A program made the position numbers and the translations under genes. The notes below the pieces were generated by a model, which was given only the letters and a program-made list of their open reading frames with translations, was not told the origin of the DNA and did no database searches. From the NCBI RefSeq assembly GCF_001552175.1, contig NZ_BCQR01000085.1:1-49355 (forward strand): 49,355 bases of DNA, in the 5' to 3' direction. Below are positions 31,155 through 38,554 of this stretch, one piece after another. This stretch comes from Actinomadura kijaniata NBRC 14229 (GTDB taxonomy: Bacteria; Actinomycetota; Actinomycetes; Streptosporangiales; Streptosporangiaceae). Position 1 is the stretch's first letter, and each line of letters opens with the position of its first letter.

Positions 31155-33137
31155 TCAGCTCAGCCGGTACAGCTGGGCGCCGCTGTCGGAGGTGCCGCCG
31201 TACTCGCCGGCGGACACGAGGGTGCCGTGCTGCTGCACCCACGCGGTCACCTCGGAGTTCCCGCGGTCGGGCCCGAAGCCGCCGCCCTGGCCGTTGACGA
31301 GGACGTGGCGGAGCTCGCCCCGCTCGACGTACCGCTGGAGCTTGGCGACGGTCATCGCCGGATCACCGCCGGTGAAGCCGCCCATGGCGATCACGGGCTC
31401 ACCGGTCCGCAGGATCAGCGAGGACGCCTGCTGTGCGCTGGAGACCGCGACCAGCCACCGCGCCGAGCCCCGGTTCTTCTCCAGGTAGGAGATCATCTTC
31501 TGGTCGAGCTGCCCGCCGGGGCCGCCGAAGCGCCGGCCCTCCCCGTCGCGCATACCGCCGGGAGGCGCCTGGCCGCCCGGGAAGCGCGGCATCACCTCCG
31601 CCGAGCCGTCGCGGCCGACCATCCGGCCCTGGCCGCCACCGCCCGGACCGAAGCCCCGGCCCGTGGTCGGGCCCGCCAGCGGGTTGGTGCCGTTCACCCG
31701 GGAGGACGCCGCCGACACCGCGTACGCGGCCGGCCCCGACAGCGCGGCCAGCAGCGCCATGACCAGGCCGGCGACCATCACCGGCAGCCCCGCGCGGCGG
31801 GTGAGGCGGGCCGCCGCCAGGTTCGCCACCGCCAGCACGGTGCACGCCACGACCACCCAGCGCAGCCACGGGTTCCACGACGGCGTCCGGCTCAGCAGCA
31901 CGAACGCCCACGCGCCCGTCACGGCCACCGCCGACGGCAGCACCCACGCCCACCGGGCCGACCTTCGGTAGGCGCCGAACAGCAGCACCGCGCCCGCGCC
32001 GGTCAACGCCGCGATCGCCGGGGCCATCGCGGTGGAGTAGTAGGGGTGGAAGGTGCCCTGGGCGAAGCTGAACACCGCGTAGTGCACCGCCAGCCAGCCG
32101 CCCCACAGCACCAGCGCGGCCAACTTCGGATCGGTGCGGCCCCGCCGGGCCACCAGGACCAGCCCGGCCACCAGCGCGATCACCGCGAACGGCAGCAGCC
32201 ACGAGATCTGGCCGCCCATGATGTCGTTGAACAACCGGCCCGCGCCCGACGCGCCGCCGAAGCTCGCGCCGCCGCGGCCCCCGCCGGGTCCGCCGCCGCC
32301 CTGACCGAGGATCCGGCCCAGGCCGTTGTAGCCGATGACCAGGTCCCACACGCTGTTGTCGGTACTGCCGCCGACGTAGGGCCGCTGACCGGCCGGGATC
32401 AGGTCGACGACGAGCATCCACCAGAAGCTCGACACCGCTAGCGTCACACCGGCGGCCAGCAGGTGCCCGATGCGGCGCGGCAGCGACGGGCGCGCCGCCA
32501 GCAGGTAGACCAGCGCCAGGGCGGGCAGCACCAGGAACGCCTGGAGCATCTTGGTGTTGAAGCCGCACCCCACCAGGAACGCCGCCAGCAGCAGCGGCCG
32601 CAGCCGCCCGGTCGCCACCGCGCGCTGGGTCGCCCAGGCCGCCGCGACCAGCAGCAGCACCAGCAGCGTGTCGGGGTTGTTGTCGCGGTTGATCGCCACG
32701 GTGATCGGGGTGAGCGCCAGCGCCAGCGCCGCGACCAGCCCGGCGGCCTCGCCGAACCCCCGCCGCACCGTGGCGTGCAACAGCGCCACGGCCGCGACCC
32801 CGGCCAGCGCCTGCGGCAGCAGCACGCTCCAGGTGTTGAACCCGAAGACCCGCGCCGACAGGGCCATCAGCCACAGCGCCATCGGCGGCTTGTCCACGGT
32901 GATGAACGACCCGGCGTCCAGCGACCCGAAGAAGAACGCCTTCCAGCTCTGCGTCGCGCTCTTGACCGCCGCCGAGTAGTAGGCGTTGGCGTCGCCGTTG
33001 GCCGACAGCCCCCAGGCGTACAGCAGGAGTGCCAGCAGCAGCACGCCCGCGAGGGCGGGCCCCGCCCACCGGGGGCGGGCCGGATCGGGAACGGGCGGGG
33101 CCGCCGCCCGTCCGGTGGTGATCGTCTGGGCGGTCAT
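31155..33137 (-). CDS. GT39-family membrane glycosyltransferase, proximal copy
   Basis: 660 residues. Helices and loops match those of the distal copy: NAYYSAAVKSATQSWKAFFFGSLDAGSFITVDKPPMALWLMAL, RDNNPDTLLVLLLVAAAW, GGQISWLLPFAVIAL. A Gly-rich insert (GQGGGGPGGGRGG) sits before TM10, and a second Gly-rich stretch precedes a soluble C-terminal domain (about 550-660). The acidic ITVDKP loop carries the Asp expected for catalysis. The ATG overlaps the GT2-GtrA stop by 4 bp (ATGA), so translation is coupled. The GT2 partner probably makes the polyprenyl-phosphate sugar donor used by this enzyme. Confidence 0.9.
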   Translation of the reverse strand: MTAQTITTGRAAAPPVPDPARPRWAGPALAGVLLLALLLYAWGLSANGDANAYYSAAVKSATQSWKAFFFGSLDAGSFITVDKPPMALWLMALSARVFGFNTWSVLLPQALAGVAAVALLHATVRRGFGEAAGLVAALALALTPITVAINRDNNPDTLLVLLLVAAAWATQRAVATGRLRPLLLAAFLVGCGFNTKMLQAFLVLPALALVYLLAARPSLPRRIGHLLAAGVTLAVSSFWWMLVVDLIPAGQRPYVGGSTDNSVWDLVIGYNGLGRILGQGGGGPGGGRGGASFGGASGAGRLFNDIMGGQISWLLPFAVIALVAGLVLVARRGRTDPKLAALVLWGGWLAVHYAVFSFAQGTFHPYYSTAMAPAIAALTGAGAVLLFGAYRRSARWAWVLPSAVAVTGAWAFVLLSRTPSWNPWLRWVVVACTVLAVANLAAARLTRRAGLPVMVAGLVMALLAALSGPAAYAVSAASSRVNGTNPLAGPTTGRGFGPGGGGQGRMVGRDGSAEVMPRFPGGQAPPGGMRDGEGRRFGGPGGQLDQKMISYLEKNRGSARWLVAVSSAQQASSLILRTGEPVIAMGGFTGGDPAMTVAKLQRYVERGELRHVLVNGQGGGFGPDRGNSEVTAWVQQHGTLVSAGEYGGTSDSGAQLYRLS

Positions 33138-34408
33138 CGGGTCGGTTCCCCCGTCTCGGTCGCGGTCGTCGCGGCGGTCGCGCGGCGCAGCCGCCGCGGG
33201 TGGAAGATCCACGCCCGCATCAGCAGGAAGCGGACCAGCGTGGCCAGGCCGTTGGCGGTGACCAGCGCGAGCAGCTCCACGGCCCGGGAGGAGCCGGGGG
33301 CCAGGGCGTGCAGCAGGGCCAGCCCGCCGGTGCTGAGCGCCAGGCCGATCAGGAACGCCAGCCCGCCCTCGACCTGGTGCCGGAACGCCCCCCGCGTCCC
33401 GGTCACCCCGAACGTGAAGCGCCGGTTGGCGGCGGTGTTGCCGACCGCGGTGACCACCAGCGACACGGCGTTGGCCCACAGCGGCCCCATCACCGTCCGC
33501 AGCAGCACGAACAGCACCAGCTGCGCGACCGTGCTGATGACGCCGATGACGGCGAAGACCGGCAGCTGCCGCGCCATGCCGGTGGGCAGTTCGGGACGGG
33601 ACCGGCCGCGCACGGGCGCGCCGAACGCGCCGGTCAGCATCCGCCGCCCCACCCGCGCCATGCCGCGCAGGTCGTCCAGCGCGGTGCGCAGCACGTCCAC
33701 GCGGCTGTCGGGGTCGTCGACCCAGTCGACCGGCACCTCGTGGATGCGCAGCCCGTTGCGTTCGGCGAGCAGCAGCAGCTCGGTGTCGAAGAACCACTCC
33801 TGGTCCTCCACCTGCGGCAGCAGCGCCTGGACGATCTCGGTGCGGCCCGCCTTGAAACCGCACTGGGCGTCGCTGAACCGCGCCGCCAGCGCCGTTCTCA
33901 GCAGCAGGTTGTAGGCACGGGAGATCGCCTCCCGCCTGGGGCCGCGCACCACCGCCGAGCCGCGCGTCAGGCGGCTGCCGATCGCCAGGTCGCTGTGCCC
34001 GGAGATCAGCGGCGCGACCAGCGGGAGGAACGCGTCCAGATCGGTGGACAGGTCGACGTCCATGTAGGCGACCACGTGCGCGTCGCTGTCGCCCCAGACC
34101 TGCCGCAGGGCGCGCCCGCGCCCCTTGCGGTCCAGGTGGACGGCCCGCACGTGCGGCAGCTCGGACGCCAACCGCTCGGCGACCCGCCAGGTGCGGTCGG
34201 TGCTGGCGTTGTCGGCCACGGTGATGCGGAACGGATACGGGAACGTGCCCGACAGGTAGGCGTGCAGCCGCCGCACGCTGGCCTCCAGGACGTGCTCCTC
34301 GTTGAAGACGGGAACGACGACCTCGACGAGACGGTTGCGCGCGCCGACCCCGGAGGTCGTCGGCGGCGGACCGGCCGGGGCGTCCCGTTCGGTGATCGGG
34401 TGATTCAT
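33134..34408 (-). CDS. GT2 glycosyltransferase fused to a GtrA-like membrane domain
   Basis: 424 residues. The N-terminal GT-A domain (about 25-265) resembles dolichyl-phosphate mannose/polyprenyl-phosphate sugar synthases: VEVVVPVFNEEHVLEASVRRL, VADNASTDRT, the DVDLSTD metal site at about 116-122, AIGSRLTRGS and QCGFKAGRTE. The C-terminal part (about 280-410) has four helices of the GtrA/DPMS type (LPVFAVIGVISTVAQLVLFVLL, AVGNTAANRRFTF). The fusion means donor synthesis and membrane presentation or flipping are in one chain. It heads the GT39 operon and lies 90 bp downstream of the sensor kinase gene, with a possible response-regulator box between. Confidence 0.92.
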   Translation of the reverse strand: MNHPITERDAPAGPPPTTSGVGARNRLVEVVVPVFNEEHVLEASVRRLHAYLSGTFPYPFRITVADNASTDRTWRVAERLASELPHVRAVHLDRKGRGRALRQVWGDSDAHVVAYMDVDLSTDLDAFLPLVAPLISGHSDLAIGSRLTRGSAVVRGPRREAISRAYNLLLRTALAARFSDAQCGFKAGRTEIVQALLPQVEDQEWFFDTELLLLAERNGLRIHEVPVDWVDDPDSRVDVLRTALDDLRGMARVGRRMLTGAFGAPVRGRSRPELPTGMARQLPVFAVIGVISTVAQLVLFVLLRTVMGPLWANAVSLVVTAVGNTAANRRFTFGVTGTRGAFRHQVEGGLAFLIGLALSTGGLALLHALAPGSSRAVELLALVTANGLATLVRFLLMRAWIFHPRRLRRATAATTATETGEPTR

Positions 34409-34461
34409 GCGACCACCGTCGCGAGCCGGGGTGGGAGTGCCCTGAGGGCTCGATTAACGCC

Positions 34462-34473
34462 GGATGAGAATCA
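34462..34473 (-). promoter_or_regulatory. TCTCAT-type box before the GT2/GT39 operon
   Basis: The plus strand reads GATGAGAATC at 34463-34472, so the minus strand carries GATTCTCATC about 55-64 bp upstream of the GT2 start. The same ten bases occur upstream of the response-regulator gene. A weaker GTTAAT 11 bp away could be a second half-site, as OmpR-family proteins need. Confidence 0.4.
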
Positions 34474-34498
34474 AGATCGTTGGGGTGGGCGGGCCGGA

Positions 34499-35893
34499 TC
34501 AGTCGAGCGCGGGGCCGCCCGGCAGCCGCATCCGCGCCAGGGTCCCGCCGCCGTCGGCGGGCTCCAGCGTCACCCGTCCCCCGGCCTCGGCCACGACCCG
34601 CGCGACGATCGACAACCCCAGCCCCGAACCGGGCAGGCTGCGCGCCGACGGCGACCGCCAGAACCGTTCGAACACGTGCGGCAGCTCGTCGGCGGGGATG
34701 CCGGGGCCCTGGTCGCGCACGGTCAGCTCCCCGTCCTTGAGCCGCACCTCCACCGTGCCGTCGGGCGGGCTGAACTTCACGGCGTTGTCCAGCAGGTTCA
34801 CCACGGCGCGTTCCAGCTGGCCGGGGTCGCCCAGCACGTACCAGGGGGTCGTGTCGGCCTCGACGCGCAGGCCGGGGCCGCGCAGGCGGGCGCGTTCGAC
34901 GGCGCGTTCGACGGTCTCGTGCAGCGCGACCCGCTCGCGCGCCGGTTCGCGTTCGTCGGGGCGGGCCAGCTCCAGCAGGTCGCCGACCAGGCTGGACAGC
35001 TCCAGCATCTGCGCCTTGACGCTGGTGAGCATGCGGTGCCGCTGGCCGGGCGGCAGCTCCCGCCCGGTCTCCTCCGACCGCAGCAGCAGGTCGATGTTGG
35101 TGCGCAGGCTGGTCAGCGGGGTGCGCAGCTCGTGCCCGGCGTCGGCGATGAGCTGCTGCTGGCGTTCCCGGGAGGCCGCCAGCGCGGCGGTCATGGCGTT
35201 GAACGACCGGCCGAGCCGCGCCAGCTCGTCGGAGCCCTCGTCGGGGATCCGCACCGCCAGGTCCTCGGTGCGCGCGATGTGCTCGACCGCCCCGGTCAGC
35301 TCGTCCACCGGCCGCAGCCCGGCCCGCGCCACCACCAGGCCGATCGCCGCCGCGCCCAGCACCCCGACCGCCGTCACCGCCACCAGCAGCAGCGCCAGGG
35401 TGTCCAACGGGTCCTCGACCTGGTTGAGCGGCAACGCCACCGACCACGCGGCGACCGTCGGCCCTCCGACGCCGGGCGGGCCGAAGAACACCGGGCGGGT
35501 CAGCACCCGCACCCGCGTGCCGTCCGTGGTGGTCCCGTCGTGCGCGACCTCCGTGATCTCTCCCCTGGCGACCGCGACGTCCTGCGGATCCACCCGCAGC
35601 ATCTGCACACCCTCGACGGCGCAGGGAGTGCCGTCCGGTCTCACCAACTGGATCAGTCCGAACGGCGCCCGGCCGTCCAGCACGGGGGTCTGCGAGCAGT
35701 TCCGCAGGCTCTTGCCCACATGCCCGTTGGGCGGTCGCGGAGACGATGCCAGCGTCCGGTCGAGCTGCTCGTAGAGCCGGTCGCGGGTGAGGTACCAGGA
35801 GGCGCCCGAGCAGATGGCGACGCCCACCGCGACGGCCACCGCCACCAGCATGGCCAGCCGCGCCCGCAGCGTCAGCCGTCGCAGCCCGCCCAT
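34499..35893 (-). CDS. Sensor histidine kinase (MprB/TcrY type)
   Basis: 464 residues. TM1 (about 10-32) and TM2 (about 165-190) bracket an extracytoplasmic domain of about 130 residues with two Cys (NCSQ and PCAVEG) that could form a disulfide. A HAMP domain follows, then the dimerisation helix with phosphoacceptor His254 in ADAGHELRTPLTSL. The ATPase domain has NLLDNAVKFSPP (N box), VRDQGPGIP (G1), VFERFWRSPSAR (F) and GSGLGLSIV (G2), all complete. The start overlaps the response-regulator stop (ATGA). The ligand or stress sensed is unknown. Confidence 0.93.
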   Translation of the reverse strand: MGGLRRLTLRARLAMLVAVAVAVGVAICSGASWYLTRDRLYEQLDRTLASSPRPPNGHVGKSLRNCSQTPVLDGRAPFGLIQLVRPDGTPCAVEGVQMLRVDPQDVAVARGEITEVAHDGTTTDGTRVRVLTRPVFFGPPGVGGPTVAAWSVALPLNQVEDPLDTLALLLVAVTAVGVLGAAAIGLVVARAGLRPVDELTGAVEHIARTEDLAVRIPDEGSDELARLGRSFNAMTAALAASRERQQQLIADAGHELRTPLTSLRTNIDLLLRSEETGRELPPGQRHRMLTSVKAQMLELSSLVGDLLELARPDEREPARERVALHETVERAVERARLRGPGLRVEADTTPWYVLGDPGQLERAVVNLLDNAVKFSPPDGTVEVRLKDGELTVRDQGPGIPADELPHVFERFWRSPSARSLPGSGLGLSIVARVVAEAGGRVTLEPADGGGTLARMRLPGGPALD

Positions 35894-36609
35894 CAGGACG
35901 CCGCGCTCCGCAGGACGTACCCGACGCCGCGCACGGTGTGCACGAGCCGGGGCAGGCCGCCCGCCTCGGTCTTGCGCCGCAGGTACATCACGTACACGTC
36001 CAGGGAGTTGGAGGCGGGCTCGAAGTCGAAGCCCCACACCGTCTCCAGGATCTGCTCGCGCGTCAGCACCTGCCGGGGATGGCTGAGGAACATCTCCAGC
36101 AGCATGTACTCGGTGCGGGTCAGCTCCAGCGGCTTCCCGGCGCGGGTCACCTCGCGGGTGACGGTGTCCATCCGCAGGTCCTCGAACGCCAGCGCGTCCG
36201 ACGCCGGGCCCTGCCCGGCGTTCATGGTGGAGCGGCGCAGCAGCGCCCGCACCCGCGCCAGCAGCTCGTCCAGCTCGAACGGTTTGACCAGGTAGTCGTC
36301 GGCCCCGGCGTCCAGGCCGGTGACCCGGTCGCCGACCATGTCGCGGGCGGTGAGCATCAGCACCGGGGTCGTCACGCCCCGGGCGCGCAGACGGCGACAC
36401 GCGGTCAGCCCGTCCATGCGGGGCATCAGCACGTCCAGGACGACCAGGTCGGGGCGTTCGGCGGCGACCGCGTCGAGCGCGGCGACCCCGTCGGCGGCCG
36501 TGCCGACCCGGTACCCCTCGAACTCCAGGCTGCGCGTCAGCGACTCGCGGACGGCCGGTTCGTCGTCCACGACCAGAATGCGTGCGTCCGCCGCGGCTCC
36601 AGGCTCCAT
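35893..36609 (-). CDS. OmpR-family response regulator (MprA-like)
   Basis: 238 residues. Receiver domain (about 8-125) with acidic pocket VVDDEP, phosphoacceptor Asp59 in VVLDVLMP, and the switch residues in LMLTARD and LVKPFE. A winged-helix DNA-binding domain follows (about 145-235) with LTRTEYMLLEMFLSHPRQVLTREQILETVWGFDFEPASNSLDVYVMYLRRK, close to the actinobacterial MprA/TcrA group. First gene of the two-component pair. A direct repeat of TCTCAT with 11-bp period lies about 50-67 bp upstream of its start, suggesting autoregulation. Confidence 0.94.
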   Translation of the reverse strand: MEPGAAADARILVVDDEPAVRESLTRSLEFEGYRVGTAADGVAALDAVAAERPDLVVLDVLMPRMDGLTACRRLRARGVTTPVLMLTARDMVGDRVTGLDAGADDYLVKPFELDELLARVRALLRRSTMNAGQGPASDALAFEDLRMDTVTREVTRAGKPLELTRTEYMLLEMFLSHPRQVLTREQILETVWGFDFEPASNSLDVYVMYLRRKTEAGGLPRLVHTVRGVGYVLRSAAS

Positions 36610-36659
36610 GCACCCACCGTAACCAGCGGCGACGCCGGGTTCGGACGCGCGGCCTGGAT

Positions 36660-36676
36660 TCTCATCGATCTCTCAT
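36660..36676 (-). promoter_or_regulatory. TCTCAT direct repeat upstream of the response regulator
   Basis: TCTCAT occurs at 36660-36665 and 36671-36676, exactly 11 bp apart, the spacing used by OmpR-family dimers. The second copy overlaps the stop codon of the gene ending at 36673. The extended GATTCTCATC is also found in front of the GT2 gene. Confidence 0.5.
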
Positions 36677-38100
36677 GAAGCGCGCTCGACCGGCGGTTCC
36701 CGGTGCGGGACGGGCCGCGCGGCCGTGCTCGCCGAGGTCCGCACCACCGCCGTGGTCGCGCCCCCGGCGGCCCGGGTGACCGTGGTGAGGATCGCGGCGG
36801 GCAGCGCGGGCGGGGCCTCCAGCCGGGTGCGGCGGGTCCAGACCCGGTAGCGGGAGGCGTTCCGCAGCGCGCTCACCGCGATCTTGGGGACGGCGCGCGG
36901 GGCGGTGCGGCCGGTGGCCCGCACGGCGATCCCGGTGGCCGAGTTCGGCGCGCCGGTCGCGGCGGGGGTGGCGGTCACCAGCGTCGCGGTGGCACGGGCG
37001 GCGCGTTCCACCAGGTCGCCCAGGGACAGTCCGGGGCGGGAGGCGGCCCGCTCGGGCGGCAGCGGGCGGGTCGCCGCCGACCAGGAGGTCCGCACGGTCT
37101 CCACGACCACGTCCCGGGCGACGTCGAGCATCAGGTCGCGCAGCGTGTCCCGCATCGCCAGCTTCAGCGCCTCGCGCATCAGCTCGGCCATCACCGTCTC
37201 GATGACCGTGACGGTGGCGCGGGCGGCGGCCCGCGACGCCAGGTCCACGGTGGTGCGGGCCACGGCGCTGCCCGCCACGCCGCTGATCAGGTCGGCCAGC
37301 AGCCCGCCCGCCTGCCGGGCGGTGTCGCTGCGGGCGGCCTGGGCGGCGAGGTCGGCCGCGGCGGCGGTCACCGGGTGGACCTCGGCGAGCGCGGCGGCGT
37401 CGGCGGCGCGGCCCCGCACGGTGGACGCCACGTCCCGGGCCGCCTCCCTGGCGACCTGCCGCACGACGTCCACGATGATGTCGCGGCCCACGTCGAGGGC
37501 GACCTCGACGGCGATGTCGGTGACCGTGTCCAGCGTGACGTCCACCACGACGCGGGTGGCGGCCTGCACGATCGGCGCGGACACGGTGCGGCCGGCCACG
37601 TCGAACGCGGTGGCGGTGGCGGCGCGGGCGAAGGGGTTGCGGGCCGCCATGCGGGCGGCGGCCTGCACGGCCTGCGAGGCCATCGGATGCTGCGCGGCCT
37701 GCCCGGCGATCTCCATGGCGGTGGTGGTGACGCTCAGCGCCGTGCCGGTGACGGCGTTGGCCTCGGCGGCGGCCCGCGCCTCCGAGACCGCCTTGTCGGC
37801 GGCCGCCGAGGCGATCTGCACCGCCGCTTCGCGGGCGGCGCGCTCGACCACGCTCATCGCGCCGGTGCGGACCAGCTGCTCCACGACGCGTTCGGCGGCC
37901 ACCGCGGCGGCGTCCCGGCCGACCTGCCGCAGCGGCTCGGTGAGCACGGCGGCCTGCCGGGCGGCCACCGCGGCGGTGGGCGCCAGCCCGTTCCAGATCT
38001 CCTCGATCCGCTCGGCCGCGGCCTGGTCCAGCCTCGCGGCCGGCCCGGACCGTTCGGCCGGCTCCACCCGATCGTCCACGGCCCGCTCGTCCACGGCCAC
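36673..38100 (-). CDS. Ala/Val/Asp-rich helical protein of unknown function
   Basis: 475 residues from GTG 38100; GTG 38094 is also possible, with GGGGGC upstream. No family is recognised. The middle (about 60-330) is a nearly unbroken series of amphipathic helices rich in Ala, Val, Asp, Arg and Thr, with units such as VVVDVTLDTVTDIAVEVALDV and VGRDIIVDVVRQVAREAARDV. Pro and Gly are rare there. The C-terminus is basic and disordered-looking. There is no signal peptide and no clean transmembrane helix, though the helices could lie on a membrane or lipid surface. It ends 63 bp upstream of the response-regulator start on the same strand, so cotranscription is possible. Alternatives include a phasin-like or coat-forming protein. 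Confidence 0.65.
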   Translation of the reverse strand: MAVDERAVDDRVEPAERSGPAARLDQAAAERIEEIWNGLAPTAAVAARQAAVLTEPLRQVGRDAAAVAAERVVEQLVRTGAMSVVERAAREAAVQIASAAADKAVSEARAAAEANAVTGTALSVTTTAMEIAGQAAQHPMASQAVQAAARMAARNPFARAATATAFDVAGRTVSAPIVQAATRVVVDVTLDTVTDIAVEVALDVGRDIIVDVVRQVAREAARDVASTVRGRAADAAALAEVHPVTAAAADLAAQAARSDTARQAGGLLADLISGVAGSAVARTTVDLASRAAARATVTVIETVMAELMREALKLAMRDTLRDLMLDVARDVVVETVRTSWSAATRPLPPERAASRPGLSLGDLVERAARATATLVTATPAATGAPNSATGIAVRATGRTAPRAVPKIAVSALRNASRYRVWTRRTRLEAPPALPAAILTTVTRAAGGATTAVVRTSASTAARPVPHREPPVERAS

Positions 38101-38398
38101 GCCCCCAGTCAGGTCTGCGTCCTGACGTCACCATAACCGCCGATCGTCCGGAACGACCTCCTTCGCGAGAAGGGGATCTCCGTCACCTCCCGGACGTACG
38201 CGCTTACTTTCCGCAGGTCGGGCAGGTCGGGCAGGTCCCGCGGGTGGGGCGGGCATACGCCGACGCGGCCGCCGCCACCGGCACCCAGCGCGGCCGGGCC
38301 CGTCCCCAGGGGTGCACCGGCGCCGGAGGCCGGCGGCATCCCGCCAAGGCGGCCCTCCTCCCTCTCAAAGGGGGGCGACATGATCAGGACGGATGGGC
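38101..38398. other. Upstream region between the helical protein and rsgA, about 300 bp
   Basis: No convincing gene. Near-repeats of GGTCGGGCA occur at about 38216-38240. A minus-strand 90-codon frame at 38109-38381 lacks a ribosome binding site and recognisable motifs and I do not accept it. The promoter of the minus-strand helical-protein gene must lie here. Confidence 0.4.
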
Positions 38399-38404
38399 TA
38401 TCAT
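38375..38404 (+). promoter_or_regulatory. Probable promoter for the rsgA leader
   Basis: TATCAT at 38399-38404 fits a -10 element and GCGACA at 38375-38380 a -35 with an 18-bp spacer. Transcription would start near 38411, giving a leader of about 145 nt before rsgA that contains a short open frame. Confidence 0.4.
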
Positions 38405-38434
38405 CGAGGCCGGAACTGAGAGGGAGGTGTGTTG

Positions 38435-38503
38435 ATGGTTGCCGTCATGGTCGCTGCCGTGCGCAGCACTCGGACCATCCTCATTTCCCGGGCCCAGAGC
38501 TGA
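38435..38503 (+). CDS. Possible 22-residue leader peptide upstream of rsgA
   Basis: ATG 38435 is preceded by AGGGAGG (38421-38427) seven bases away, one of the best ribosome binding sites in the window. The frame encodes MVAVMVAAVRSTRTILISRA plus two residues and ends at TGA 38501-38503, 51 bp before the rsgA start. It is too short for standard gene finders. The region after it can form hairpins that involve the rsgA ribosome binding site, so a regulatory leader peptide is more likely than a functional protein. There is no run of one amino acid of the kind seen in amino-acid attenuators. Confidence 0.45.
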   Translation: MVAVMVAAVRSTRTILISRAQS

Positions 38504-38544
38504 CCCCTTTCTTCGTCGAGGTCGCGGGCCCCTTCATACAAGGG
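38504..38544 (+). promoter_or_regulatory. Competing stems around the rsgA ribosome binding site
   Basis: AAGGG at 38540-38544, the only Shine-Dalgarno-like element before TTG 38555, can pair with CCCTT at 38530-38534 (5-nt loop). It can alternatively pair with CCCCTTT at 38504-38510, which abuts the leader-peptide stop. GGGCCC at 38490-38495 and 38526-38531 could close a larger stem. Confidence 0.35.
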
Positions 38545-38554
38545 TTCCAATCCA

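Noticed and set aside
33138..35447. One continuous minus-strand frame joining the GT39 start to the sensor-kinase region
   Set aside because: The part above 33137 is a non-coding frame of GT2-GtrA and the histidine kinase; the true GT39 start is ATG 33137 in an ATGA overlap.
38216..38240. Near-repeats of GGTCGGGCA as a functional repeat array
   Set aside because: Three short, imperfect G/C-rich units in a high-GC genome are easily explained by chance or slippage.
38109..38381. Minus-strand 90-codon frame before the helical-protein gene
   Set aside because: No ribosome binding site, no recognisable motif, mixed codon bias, and the frame spans a stretch with GGTCGGGCA repeats; more likely upstream regulatory DNA.
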